A stretch of 20,061 nt of DNA from Verrucomicrobia bacterium UBA1731 (GTDB lineage Bacteria > Verrucomicrobiota > Kiritimatiellia > RFP12 > UBA1067). The translations under genes and the position numbers were made by a program. Below the pieces are notes generated by a model. That model was not told the origin of the DNA. It was given only the letters and a program-made list of their open reading frames with translations, and searched no databases. The DNA is taken from positions 1-20,061 of the forward strand of contig DCIH01000063.1 in NCBI GenBank assembly GCA_002317575.1, read 5' to 3'. Below are positions 7,214 through 15,718 of the stretch, in pieces. Position 1 is the first letter of the stretch; every line of letters starts with the position of its first letter.

Positions 7214-8380
7214 ATGAAAAACAAATTCCTCCCGATGGTGGCGACCCTCGCGGTCGCGGCGCCCGCGTTGGCGGGACTTTACGGCGACACGCCGGACGCG
7301 AAGCACGCCTGGAGCGTCCATGACATGAACCGTCCCAACCCGCCCCGCGTGACGTACAGCGCCAAGGGCATTCCGTCCGACGCGGTGGTGCTGTTCGACG
7401 GCACGAAGGAGTCGTTCGAGAAGAACTGGACGAACGGCAAGGGCGGTCCCTGCGGGTGGAAGCTCGGCGACGAGGGCGACTTCTACTGCGCGCCCGGCTG
7501 GAAGAACGACGGCGCGGCCGTTTCGCGCTACGAACACGGCGACTGCCAGCTCCACATCGAGTGGCGCCACGACGCGAACCTCACGGGTTCCGGCCAGATG
7601 CGCGGCAACTCGGGCGTGTTCCTGATGGGGTCCGACAAGGGCTACGAAATCCAGGTGATGGATTCCACGCTCACGGATCCGGCGGACAACAAGGATCCCA
7701 ACTACGCCGACGGCCAGGCGGGCGCGGTGTACGCGGAGAATCCGCCGCTCGTGAACGCGGGCAAGTTCCCCGGCCAGTGGCAGACGTACGACATCGTGTT
7801 CCACCAGCCCGTGTGGGAAGGCGACAAGTTGCTGCATCCCGGCAGCGTCACCGTGTTCTTCAACGGCGTCCTCGTCCAGGACCACTGGGAGATGGAAGGC
7901 CTCACCACGCACTGCCGCCGCCGTCCGCTGGCGCCGCACGCGAAGAAGGGGCCGCTCTCGCTGCAGGACCACGGGTGCGTCGTCCACTACCGCAACATCT
8001 GGCTGCGCGAGCTGCCGTCCCGTTGGGCGAACACCACGCACAGCGCGATGTCCGCGAAGGAAGAGGACGTGATGGCGCTGCGCAGCAAGACGGCCGCGGC
8101 GCTCTTCGCGAAGATCGACGCGTCCAAGTCGGACGCCGGCACGATCGCCGCGATGCTCGAGGTGATCTCCTACTCGAAGGACGCGAAGTACGTGGACGCG
8201 CTCAAGGGCGCGGTCGCGAAGTACGTGCCCACGCTCGAGAACGTTTCCGACGCGCGCAAGGAGGAAGTGAACTGGTTGTGGCGCTGCACGGACGTGCTCG
8301 TGCGCAACAAGGTGTGCGGCGAGGACTGCCCGCTGCGCATGGCGCTCAAGAAGGCGCGCGAGGCGAAGGGCTGGAAGTGA
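7214..8380 (+). CDS. Secreted DUF1080 (3-keto-disaccharide hydrolase-like) protein
   Basis: This 388-residue exported protein has a signal peptide (1-20, ending ALA|GL) and one DUF1080 domain (about 55-267), a concanavalin-like jelly roll; some members hydrolyse 3-keto-glycosides. Family motifs are VVLFDGTKESFEKNW (58-72), RGNSGVFLMGS (130-140), YEIQVMDS (144-151), WQTYDIVFHQP (189-199) and LQDHGCVVHYRNIWLRELP (250-268). The usual Asn after DHG is Cys here. A helical C-terminal extension (about 275-388) with conserved-looking Lys/Glu pattern follows, and I do not recognise it. It is first in the eight-gene run, and its start is fixed by the promoter and signal peptide. Substrate is unknown. 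Cys residues at 80, 92, 111, 234 and 255 could form disulfides. Confidence 0.9.
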   Translation: MKNKFLPMVATLAVAAPALAGLYGDTPDAKHAWSVHDMNRPNPPRVTYSAKGIPSDAVVLFDGTKESFEKNWTNGKGGPCGWKLGDEGDFYCAPGWKNDGAAVSRYEHGDCQLHIEWRHDANLTGSGQMRGNSGVFLMGSDKGYEIQVMDSTLTDPADNKDPNYADGQAGAVYAENPPLVNAGKFPGQWQTYDIVFHQPVWEGDKLLHPGSVTVFFNGVLVQDHWEMEGLTTHCRRRPLAPHAKKGPLSLQDHGCVVHYRNIWLRELPSRWANTTHSAMSAKEEDVMALRSKTAAALFAKIDASKSDAGTIAAMLEVISYSKDAKYVDALKGAVAKYVPTLENVSDARKEEVNWLWRCTDVLVRNKVCGEDCPLRMALKKAREAKGWK

Positions 8381-8384
8381 GCTG

Positions 8385-9860
8385 ATGATTCGGCGGGCGC
8401 AATCCGTTCCCGAAACGCGCGGCCCGTGCGGCCGCGCGTTTGGCGCGGGATGCGCGCTTGCGGCGCTTCTGGCCGTCACGGTCGGGTGCGACACGATCCG
8501 CAACGCGCGGCTGGAGCAGGCGGACGCGTTGCGGTACGCCCGCCACTCCGAAACGAACGACGCGCCGGACAGGATTCGTTTCGCCGGGTTCGCGCTGCCT
8601 GATTTCGTCACCTACGCCACCGAAAACCGGCCGGACATGGCCAATGCGCGGCTCGCCGTTTCCAACGCCGTGCTCGCCGTGCGGACCGTCCAGGCGGACG
8701 GTCTGCTCGTGCCGCACGTCGAATCGTCGGCGGGATATTCCCGCCGCACGGACAACGGCAGGCATTTCACCTTTTCGCACATGGACGGCGACCCCACGGG
8801 TACGGTCGGGCTCGATTTCCTCGTGTACGATTTCGGCCGCACGGACGCGGCGGAGGCCGAGGCGCGCGAAAACCTCGCCGCCGCGCAGGTGAAGCTTCGC
8901 CAGACGGCGTTCACGGTGTTCCGCGAGGTGTCCGAATCGTATTTCACGCTGCTTGAATCGGACGCGAAGCTCGAGGCGGCGCACACGAACGAATACATGT
9001 ACGCCGAGCACTTGCGCCGCACCGAGGCGAAGTTCGCGGCGGAAGAGGCCAAGAAGCTTGACGTGCTGCGCGCGCGCGTCGATCTCTCCGACGCCCGGCT
9101 GGCGACGATCGTTGCGTCCAACGACCTGATCACGGCGTCGGCCGCGTTCCTGCAGGCGCTTGGCATCAAGGCCGACGAGGGCGGTCGCGAAGACGTGTTT
9201 CCGCGACGCCGCGACTGCCTGAACGCCGCGGTGCAGGAACTCGACGAGTCGGCCTTTCCGGACGTGGAGGCGCTTTCCCGCGCCCGCGAGCTGTCGCCGG
9301 AACTTGCGTACCTGCGCGCCAAACTCCGCGCCGCTTCGGCGAACGTGGACTGGCGCATCGCCGACCTCTATCCGTCCGTTTCGCTCGACGCGTCGCTTTC
9401 CTTCACGGACCGGATATGGAACTTCTCCTGGGCCGCCAAGGCGCTGCAGAGCATTTACCTCGGCCACAAGAAGACGACGGCGGTCGAACAGGCGGTGGTG
9501 GCGCTCAAGGCCGCGCGCGAAGACCTGCTTGCCGCCGAGCAGAAGCTTTCCGGTGAGATCGCCAAGGCGGTCGCGACGCGCGACAGCGCGCGCAAGGCGC
9601 TCGCGGCCGCGTGCGTCAAGCTGCATCAGGCGGCCGAGAACCTCGCCACGGCGCAGGCCCAGTGGCAGTTCGGCGATTTGTCCCGCGTGGACTATTCCGA
9701 CGCCGTCAAGCTCTACGCCGAGGCGCTGTCCGAGCGGGCCACGGCGTTCTACACGGGACAGCGCGCCGAGGCCGTGCTGTTCGAACTGGTGGGCGTGAGT
9801 CCGATTTACGTGGAGCGGACGCTCGTCGGTCCGGGCTTCAAGGGGGAGAGCGCGAAATGA
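8385..9860 (+). CDS. TolC-family outer-membrane efflux protein
   Basis: This 491-residue protein should form the outer-membrane channel of a tripartite export system. After a basic start, a hydrophobic stretch (about 22-34) ends at VTVGC (C35), probably a lipoprotein signal as in OprM and CusC, although Thr at -3 departs from the strict lipobox. Two related halves of long amphipathic helices rich in Ala, Glu, Lys and Arg alternate with short beta segments such as GTVGLDFLVYDFGR and YPSVSLDASLSF, the usual outer-membrane-efflux-protein layout. Length is normal. The start lies 4 bases after the previous stop, with GGAAGTGAG just upstream, and the stop overlaps the adaptor gene start (ATGA), so translation is coupled. 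No inner-membrane pump is encoded next to it. Confidence 0.92.
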   Translation: MIRRAQSVPETRGPCGRAFGAGCALAALLAVTVGCDTIRNARLEQADALRYARHSETNDAPDRIRFAGFALPDFVTYATENRPDMANARLAVSNAVLAVRTVQADGLLVPHVESSAGYSRRTDNGRHFTFSHMDGDPTGTVGLDFLVYDFGRTDAAEAEARENLAAAQVKLRQTAFTVFREVSESYFTLLESDAKLEAAHTNEYMYAEHLRRTEAKFAAEEAKKLDVLRARVDLSDARLATIVASNDLITASAAFLQALGIKADEGGREDVFPRRRDCLNAAVQELDESAFPDVEALSRARELSPELAYLRAKLRAASANVDWRIADLYPSVSLDASLSFTDRIWNFSWAAKALQSIYLGHKKTTAVEQAVVALKAAREDLLAAEQKLSGEIAKAVATRDSARKALAAACVKLHQAAENLATAQAQWQFGDLSRVDYSDAVKLYAEALSERATAFYTGQRAEAVLFELVGVSPIYVERTLVGPGFKGESAK

Positions 9861-11122
9861 AGTGGGTGAAGTGGATCGTGGTGCTGGCGGTGCTCGGCGG
9901 CGCGGGTTGGGGCGGTTGGCGGTGGTGGTCGGCGAAGAAGGTCGCCAAAGAAGTCGTCCGTTTCCGGTTGGCGCCGGTGGCGCGCGCGAATGTGGTGCGC
10001 ACCGTGGAGGCGACGGGCACGGTGACGCCGCGCAATTCGAGCAAGGGCATTCCCGTGGGCGCGCAGGTGAACGGCAAGATCATCAAACTTTTCGTGGACT
10101 ACAACTCCACCGTGACGAACGGGCAGGTGGTGGCGCTCATCGACCCGCAGGTGTACGAGGCCGAGTACCGCCGTTCGCTCGGCCAGCTCCACGCGGCGCA
10201 GGCGAACGTGCTCAAGAGCGAAGCGGAGCTTGCGTTGGCCGAAAAGACGCTGGCCCGCAAGGCGTCCCTGCTCGAAAAGGACATGGCGCCGATGGCGGAT
10301 TACGACGCGGCCCTGCAGGCGCGCGACAGCGCCCGCGCGGCCCTGGCGCAGACGAAGGCGCAGGTGGAGCAGTCGCAGGCGACGATGAGCCAGGCGAAGG
10401 CCAATCTCGACTACTGCACGATCGTCTCGCCCGTGAACGGCAAGGTGATCGCGCGCAAGGTCGAGGAAGGCGAGACGGTCGTCTCCTCCATGAACGCCGT
10501 GCCGGTGCTGACGATCGCCGAAGACCTGAAGACCGTCTGGGTCGAGGCGAGCGTGCCCGAGGCGGACGTGGGCCAGATCAAGATCGGGCAGACGGTCACG
10601 TTCACGGCGGACGCCTACCGCCGGAAATTCACGGGCAAGGTCAAGCAGATCCGCCTCGCGTCCGAAACCACGAACAACGTGGTGACGTATCCGATCATCA
10701 TCGAGGCGGAGAATCCGGACGAAATGCTCTTCCCCGGCATGACGGCGAACATTTCCGTGGAGACGGCGCGCGCGGACGACGTGGTGGTGGTGGCCGCGGC
10801 GGCGTTCCGGTTCCGTCCGAAGCCGGAGGACTACGAGAAGGCCAAGGCCGCGGCGGGCGGCGAATTGCCGCGCGGCCGCAAGCTGTGGTTCGAGAAACCG
10901 GACGGCGGCCTCGAGCCCGTGCTCGTGGAGGAAGGCATCTCCGACGAATCGTTCACGCAGATCGTGGGCGGCGAGACGTTCGAGGGCCGCAACGCGGTCG
11001 TCGGCTACGAATCCGCCAAGACGGCGGCGGCGGGCAAGGACGGCGACGTGACGAATCCGTTCAAGCCGAAATTTCCGCAGCGCAACAAGAACAAGGGCAC
11101 CGCGCCCGAGCCGAAGAAGTGA
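9857..11122 (+). CDS. Periplasmic adaptor (MacA/HlyD-type membrane fusion protein)
   Basis: This 421-residue adaptor should bridge an inner-membrane transporter and the TolC-like channel. It has one N-terminal membrane anchor (about 5-21), a lipoyl half-motif GAQVNGKIIKLFVDYNSTV (68-86), a long coiled-coil hairpin (about 100-185), the second lipoyl half IVSPVNGKVIARKVEEGETV (189-208), then beta-barrel and membrane-proximal domains ending in a Lys/Pro/Asn-rich tail. The arrangement fits MacA best, whose partner is the ABC pump MacB, but no pump gene follows. The start at 9857 overlaps the previous stop by four bases and has AGGGGGAGAG at 9841-9850. The next gene begins 10 bases after the stop. 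Cargo is unknown. Confidence 0.93.
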   Translation: MKWVKWIVVLAVLGGAGWGGWRWWSAKKVAKEVVRFRLAPVARANVVRTVEATGTVTPRNSSKGIPVGAQVNGKIIKLFVDYNSTVTNGQVVALIDPQVYEAEYRRSLGQLHAAQANVLKSEAELALAEKTLARKASLLEKDMAPMADYDAALQARDSARAALAQTKAQVEQSQATMSQAKANLDYCTIVSPVNGKVIARKVEEGETVVSSMNAVPVLTIAEDLKTVWVEASVPEADVGQIKIGQTVTFTADAYRRKFTGKVKQIRLASETTNNVVTYPIIIEAENPDEMLFPGMTANISVETARADDVVVVAAAAFRFRPKPEDYEKAKAAAGGELPRGRKLWFEKPDGGLEPVLVEEGISDESFTQIVGGETFEGRNAVVGYESAKTAAAGKDGDVTNPFKPKFPQRNKNKGTAPEPKK

Positions 11123-11132
11123 GGCGTTCGGC

Positions 11133-11714
11133 GTGAAGGACCTCGTCTATCCGTTTCGGGAATCGGACGTGCGCGCGCTCGTCGCGGGCGATGCCGTGCG
11201 CGTGACGGGTCTCGTGTACACGGGCCGCGACCGTTTTCACAAGCATTTCGCCGACGGCGGCGCGCTGGGCGTGGATTTCCGCGACGGCGCGCTGTACCAT
11301 TGCGGCCCCGTGGTGGTGAAGAACGCGGACGGCGCGTGGCGCGTCGTGGCCGCGGGTCCCACCACGAGCGTGCGCGAGAATCCGTACGAGCCGGCGTTCA
11401 TCGAAAAGACGGGCGTGCGCCTGATCGTCGGCAAAGGCGGTATGGACGCGAACGTGCTGGCCGCCTGCAAACGTTTTGGGTGCGTGTACCTGCAGGCCGT
11501 CGGCGGCGCCGCGGCGTTGGCGGCGAAATGCGTCAAGCGCGTCGCGGGCGTCCGCTTTCTGGAGGAATTCGGCGCGGCCGAGGCGTGTTGGGCGTTCGAG
11601 ATGGTCGATTTTCCGTGCGTCGTGGCGATGGACGCGCATGGAACGTCGCTGTTCGACGCGGTTCGGGCGAACTCCGGCGTTGCGCTGACGCGCGTCGCCG
11701 GAGTTCAAGTTTGA
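11133..11714 (+). CDS. Fumarase/tartrate dehydratase beta-subunit-type protein
   Basis: This 193-residue protein matches the C-terminal (beta) part of class I iron-sulfur fumarases and L-tartrate dehydratases, which add or remove water at C4 dicarboxylates. Family motifs run in order: GDAVRVTGLVYTGRDRFHKH (19-38), the GPTTS turn (about 75-79), LIVGKGGMD (about 97-105), QAVGGAAALAAKCVKRV and VDFPCVVAMDAHGTSLFD. In the family, the [4Fe-4S] cluster is carried by the alpha part, which is not encoded here. The start is GTG at 11133, with GAGG about 8 bases upstream and the adaptor stop 10 bases before. The stop codon lies inside a heptamer repeat. It is either the beta half of a split enzyme whose alpha half is elsewhere or a repurposed stand-alone protein; which of fumarase and tartrate dehydratase cannot be told. 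Confidence 0.9.
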   Translation: MKDLVYPFRESDVRALVAGDAVRVTGLVYTGRDRFHKHFADGGALGVDFRDGALYHCGPVVVKNADGAWRVVAAGPTTSVRENPYEPAFIEKTGVRLIVGKGGMDANVLAACKRFGCVYLQAVGGAAALAAKCVKRVAGVRFLEEFGAAEACWAFEMVDFPCVVAMDAHGTSLFDAVRANSGVALTRVAGVQV

Positions 11715-11737
11715 AGTTTGAAGTTTGAAGTTTGAAG
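11707..11737 (+). repeat. AAGTTTG heptamer array at a gene end
   Basis: Four exact AAGTTTG units (11707-11734) and a partial fifth begin inside the last codons of the preceding gene. They supply its TGA stop (11712-11714) and fill most of the 39-base gap to rseP. Confidence 0.9.
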
Positions 11738-11753
11738 GCGGGCGAAGGGGAAG

Positions 11754-12917
11754 ATGGAAGAATATTTTTTGAAGGTTGGGGCGATTGCGATTTGCGTGCT
11801 GCTGTTCGGGCTCGCGATTTTCATCCACGAGTTCGGTCACTTCCTGGCGGCCAAGCTGCTGGGCATGCGCGTGGACGTGTTTTCGATCGGGTTTGGCCAG
11901 GCCATCTGGAAAAAGAAGATCGGCGATTGCGAATACCGCATCGCGTGGATTCCGCTGGGCGGCTACGTGTCCATTCCCGCCGTCGATCCGGAAGGCACGA
12001 AGCAGCTGCAAGGCACGGCCGACGCCGCGGCGCCCAAGGAGGACGTCGCGCCGTGGAAGCAGATCCTCGTGAGCGTGGCGGGGCCGATGGGCAACTTCGT
12101 GCTGGCCGTCGTGCTGGCGTTTCTGCTGGCGGCCGTGCCGGGGGCGAAGTTCGGTGAAACGTCCGCCGAGGTCGGCATGGTGCCGGACGAAGGGCCGGCG
12201 TGCGAGGCGGGCGTCAAAGTCGGCGACAAGGTGCTGTCTTTGGCCGGCAATCCGATCGCCAATTGGGGCGATTTGCGCAACGAGACGCAGCTCGCCGGCG
12301 GCCGCACGGTGCCGATGGAGGTGCAGCGCGGCGCGGAGAAGGTGACGCTTTCGATCACCCCCGCGAAGGACAACGTGACGGGCGGATACTATCTGCTCAT
12401 GTTCTCCACCACGAACGGCGTCAATGCGGCGCAGTGGATGCCGGTGCGCGATCCCCTCAAGCAGCTTGCGTGGGACGCCGGGCAGATTTTCCGCGTGCTG
12501 AAGGCGCTCGTCACGCCCAAGGAGTCCGCCGCGGCCGCGAACGCCCTGGGCGGCGTGGAGACGATCGGCACGGTGCTCTACAAGCAGGTGCGCAAGGACA
12601 AGTGGGACGCCGTCGGATTCCTCCGCTTCCTCAACGTGAATCTCGGCATGCTCAACCTGCTGCCGATTCCGGTGCTGGACGGCGGGCTCATCCTCTTCGC
12701 GCTCCTGGAGCTGCTGTTCCGCCGCAAGCTGCCCGAGAAGTTCGTGAAGTACGTGACGGGCTTCTTCATGGTGCTGCTCATCGCGGCGATGGCGTTTCTG
12801 ATCATCCGCGGCACGGTGCGCATCGTGAAGATGAACCTGGCGATGAAGACGTCGGCGGCGGAAAGCGCCCTGACCAACGCGGTCGACGCCGTCGTCGCGC
12901 CGAAAGGCGGCAAATGA
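11754..12917 (+). CDS. rseP: RseP-type site-2 membrane protease
   Basis: This 387-residue inner-membrane zinc protease cuts membrane-spanning substrates such as anti-sigma factors and leftover signal peptides. The zinc site HEFGH (25-29) is in transmembrane helix 1, and the third ligand region NLLPIPVLDGG with D309 lies in a later helix. GPMGNFVLA marks the second membrane segment, and a PDZ domain (about 125-205) sits between, with VGDKVLSLAGNPIANWGDLR typical of its binding groove. There is one PDZ domain, where E. coli RseP has two, as in many shorter homologues. AAGGGG lies a few bases before the ATG. The gene is often next to dxr, cdsA or bamA; none is here. Its stop overlaps the next start by four bases. 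Confidence 0.95.
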   Translation: MEEYFLKVGAIAICVLLFGLAIFIHEFGHFLAAKLLGMRVDVFSIGFGQAIWKKKIGDCEYRIAWIPLGGYVSIPAVDPEGTKQLQGTADAAAPKEDVAPWKQILVSVAGPMGNFVLAVVLAFLLAAVPGAKFGETSAEVGMVPDEGPACEAGVKVGDKVLSLAGNPIANWGDLRNETQLAGGRTVPMEVQRGAEKVTLSITPAKDNVTGGYYLLMFSTTNGVNAAQWMPVRDPLKQLAWDAGQIFRVLKALVTPKESAAAANALGGVETIGTVLYKQVRKDKWDAVGFLRFLNVNLGMLNLLPIPVLDGGLILFALLELLFRRKLPEKFVKYVTGFFMVLLIAAMAFLIIRGTVRIVKMNLAMKTSAAESALTNAVDAVVAPKGGK

Positions 12918-14386
12918 GGGGATGGCGTGAGTTCCTGCCCGTTGGACTCGTGTTCGCCACGCCGGCATGCTACGCCTGGGTTTTCGGCGGCATTGACGCG
13001 CCGGCGCTCTGGCCGGCCGTTCTCTGGACGTGGGCGTTGACGCTCGAGGGACTCGTCTTCTTTCCGCAACGGGAAGAGCGCGAGCCGGAACTCGACGCGC
13101 GCACGCGGACGTGGCGCGCGCTGGCGCGGGATCCGATGACGTATCTCATCGTCCTTTTTCTGGCGTTGCAGGCGTTTCCGTTCTTCAACTGCGCGCGTTC
13201 GTCGGGCGCGCCGGCGATTCCGTTCGCGCCGTTTTGCGCGGACGTGGCGCACCACCGCGGCGTTTTCCTGTGGTTCCTGCCGACGCTCACGGCGGTGCTC
13301 GCCGTCCGCCACGCCCTCGTGCGGCGCGGGAAGCGCCTGTTGCTCGAGATGCTCGCGTGGAACGGCGCCGCGATGGCGCTCTTCGGTTTCGCGCAGCAAT
13401 GGGCCGACGCGCCGGGGCCCTGGTGGGTTCCGATGGACGCCGGCATCCGCTTCTTCTCCACGTTCGGCTATCCGAACATGGCCGGGAGCTTCTTCACGCT
13501 GACGTTCGCCGTTTCCTGCGGGCTGTGGCAGCAACGCGTCGCCGACGTGCTGTCCGAAGGCGAACGGCGTTCCGCCGCCGCGCGCAGCGTCCGCACGCCC
13601 GCCTGGATCCGCGCGCATTTCATGCTCGTGCCGGCGTTGCTCAACTTCTTCGCCGCGCTGGACACGCTGTCCCGCGCCGCGGTCATGTTCGCCGGCGGCA
13701 TCGCGGCGTTCTGGTTCGTCTACGCGCTGCTGAGCGCGTTTACGCGCCATGCCAGCGCGAAACGGGTCAGGATCGTGATCCACGAGCTCGTGGCGCTGTC
13801 CGCGCTCGCGTTCGCCGTTTGGACGTTCGCGCCGGCGGAACTCCGCAAGGAACTTTCGCGGACGACGGACGTGGACGTGGCCGACCGCCTTTCCGGCCGC
13901 GGTTCGTATCAGCCGCGCGTGGCGCTTGCGCTGTTCTCCGACCATCCGTTTTTCGGCACGGGCGGCTGGGGTTACATGCACTACTGCGTTTCGAAGCTGG
14001 AGCCGGACGAGCGCGCCTCGGCGCGGTGCCCGGGCGCCGCGAACGTGCACAACGACTATCTGCAGTTCCTCTGCGAACACGGCGCCGTCGGATTCGGTCT
14101 GCTGGCGGCGATCGTCGCCCTGTTGGTCGGGACGATTCTGGGCGGCTGGCGGCGCATCGCCCGGCGCGTCCGTTTCGCGCACCGACCTCGCCATTTGCCG
14201 CGTCCGTACGCGCTTTACGCGCTGCCGGCGCCGGTTCTGGGCGTGCTGCTCGGCGTCGCCGCCGTGGCGGTGCATGCGTTTGGGGACTGTCCGTTGCGTT
14301 CGCCGGCGGTGCTGTGCGCCGCGCTGATGCTGTTGGCGTGCGCCGAAGGATATCTGCCGCACGCCGAAGAAGAGGAGGAGAACTGA
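12914..14386 (+). CDS. O-antigen ligase-like polytopic membrane protein
   Basis: This 490-residue inner-membrane protein has about ten or more hydrophobic segments and a Wzy_C/O-antigen-ligase signature. The large periplasmic loop holds GRGSYQPRVALALFSDHPFF (328-347) and GTGGWGY, then NVHNDYLQFLCEHGAVGFGL with H379, the His conserved in WaaL and Wzy relatives. Members join undecaprenyl-linked glycans to lipid A core, polymerise them, or glycosylate proteins, and sequence alone does not separate these roles. The first 150 residues are atypical for WaaL and include a charged cytoplasmic stretch (about 52-72). It ends in an acidic tail of Glu. The ATGA overlap with rseP and the 2-base gap to the reductase gene show tight coupling. 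ATG 12914 is the first start after the rseP frame. Confidence 0.86.
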   Translation: MRGWREFLPVGLVFATPACYAWVFGGIDAPALWPAVLWTWALTLEGLVFFPQREEREPELDARTRTWRALARDPMTYLIVLFLALQAFPFFNCARSSGAPAIPFAPFCADVAHHRGVFLWFLPTLTAVLAVRHALVRRGKRLLLEMLAWNGAAMALFGFAQQWADAPGPWWVPMDAGIRFFSTFGYPNMAGSFFTLTFAVSCGLWQQRVADVLSEGERRSAAARSVRTPAWIRAHFMLVPALLNFFAALDTLSRAAVMFAGGIAAFWFVYALLSAFTRHASAKRVRIVIHELVALSALAFAVWTFAPAELRKELSRTTDVDVADRLSGRGSYQPRVALALFSDHPFFGTGGWGYMHYCVSKLEPDERASARCPGAANVHNDYLQFLCEHGAVGFGLLAAIVALLVGTILGGWRRIARRVRFAHRPRHLPRPYALYALPAPVLGVLLGVAAVAVHAFGDCPLRSPAVLCAALMLLACAEGYLPHAEEEEEN

Positions 14387-14388
14387 CC

Positions 14389-15702
14389 ATGCGCAGCGCG
14401 TTGAACCGTCGGGCTTTCCTGCAGAACGCCATCCGCACGCCGGTCGGCAAGATGACGATGCGCCCGAACGCGCACGGCGAGCTGGTGTCGCTGCTGGCCT
14501 ACGGCGCAATGCGGTTGCCGACGATCGACGGCAACCAGGCCGGACTCGACTGGGGCGGATCGCCGGCGCCGATCGACAAGCCCGAGGTGTTTGCGCAGGT
14601 CGATTGGGCGATCGAGCACGGCGTCAACCTGTTCGACACGTCGCCGTGCTACTGCCGCGGCGAATCCGAGGGCATGCTTGGCGAAGCGCTCGCGCGCCAT
14701 CCGCGGAACAAATGGTACGTGTCGACGAAACTCAGCAATTTCGCGCCCGAAACGCAGACGGCCGCCGCGTCGGAGAAGATGTACCGCACGTCGCTCGAGT
14801 TGCTGCGCACGGACCACGTGGACTACTATCATCTGCACGCCGTGGGGATGGGCGGATTCGAGGCGTTCAAGAAGCGGTATCTGGACAACGGGATGCTCGA
14901 TTTCTGCGTGAAGGAACGCGCGGCGGGTCGCATCCGCAACCTGGGGTTCTCCTTCCACGGCGAGCGCAAGGTGTGGGACTGGCTGATCGAACGCCACGAA
15001 CAGTACAAGTGGGACTTCGCGCTCATCCAGCTCAACTACGTGGACTGGCGACACGGGCACGCGCTGAACGAACGAAACCAGGATGCGGAGCTTTTGTACG
15101 GGGAACTGGTCGAGCGGAACATCCCCGTGTTCGTGATGGAACCGCTGCAGGGCGGAAAATTGGCGAAGTTCGACTACGGCGTCGCCGAGAAATTGGCGCC
15201 GCTCGATCCCGAGGCGACGCCCGCGAAGTGGGCGATGCGTTTCGCGGGATCGCCGCCGAAGGTGCTGTCCGTCATTTCGGGCATGACGTTCCGCGAACAT
15301 CTCGAGGAGAACGTCACGACGTTCTCGCCGCTGAAGCCCGTGGACGACCGCGAGAAGGCCGCGCTCGAGGCGGCCGCCGAAGAACTCGTGTCCGCGCGCG
15401 TCGTGCCGTGCACGGCCTGCCAGTACTGCATGCCGTGTCCGTACGGACTCGACATCCCCGGCATTTTGGGCGTGCTGAACCGCGCGCTCGGCGAGAAGCG
15501 TCTGCCGGATCCGAAGAGCCCCGATTTCGAAAAACAGCGGCGCCAGTTCCTGCTGGATTACGAACTGTCCGTGCCGGAGCCGCTTCGGCGCGCGGACCAC
15601 TGCACCGGCTGCAACCGCTGCCAGCCGCATTGTCCGCAGACGATCGACATTCCGCGCGAAATCCAGCGGGTGGACGGCATTGTGGAACGGTTGAGGATCT
15701 GA
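14389..15702 (+). CDS. Aldo/keto reductase with two C-terminal iron-sulfur motifs
   Basis: This 437-residue protein joins an aldo/keto reductase barrel (about 30-320) to a ferredoxin-like tail. The catalytic tetrad is visible as D83 and Y88 (FDTSPCY), K114 (VSTKL) and H150 (DYYHLH). The tail has CTACQYCMPCP (C341, C344, C347, C350) and CTGCNRCQPHCP (C405, C408, C411, C415). The first is a CX2CX2CX2C spacing typical of this AKR group, the second a standard CX2CX2CX3C. Such fusions may couple carbonyl reduction to ferredoxin chemistry rather than NADPH alone. The N-terminus has LNRRAFLQNA, a twin-arginine-like start without a following hydrophobic stretch, so export is doubtful. GAGGAGGAG lies 8 bases upstream. 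The Tat-exported ferredoxin gene follows after 16 bases, suggesting a joint redox role. Substrate is unknown. Confidence 0.92.
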   Translation: MRSALNRRAFLQNAIRTPVGKMTMRPNAHGELVSLLAYGAMRLPTIDGNQAGLDWGGSPAPIDKPEVFAQVDWAIEHGVNLFDTSPCYCRGESEGMLGEALARHPRNKWYVSTKLSNFAPETQTAAASEKMYRTSLELLRTDHVDYYHLHAVGMGGFEAFKKRYLDNGMLDFCVKERAAGRIRNLGFSFHGERKVWDWLIERHEQYKWDFALIQLNYVDWRHGHALNERNQDAELLYGELVERNIPVFVMEPLQGGKLAKFDYGVAEKLAPLDPEATPAKWAMRFAGSPPKVLSVISGMTFREHLEENVTTFSPLKPVDDREKAALEAAAEELVSARVVPCTACQYCMPCPYGLDIPGILGVLNRALGEKRLPDPKSPDFEKQRRQFLLDYELSVPEPLRRADHCTGCNRCQPHCPQTIDIPREIQRVDGIVERLRI

Positions 15703-15718
15703 GACGAGGAGACGGAAC

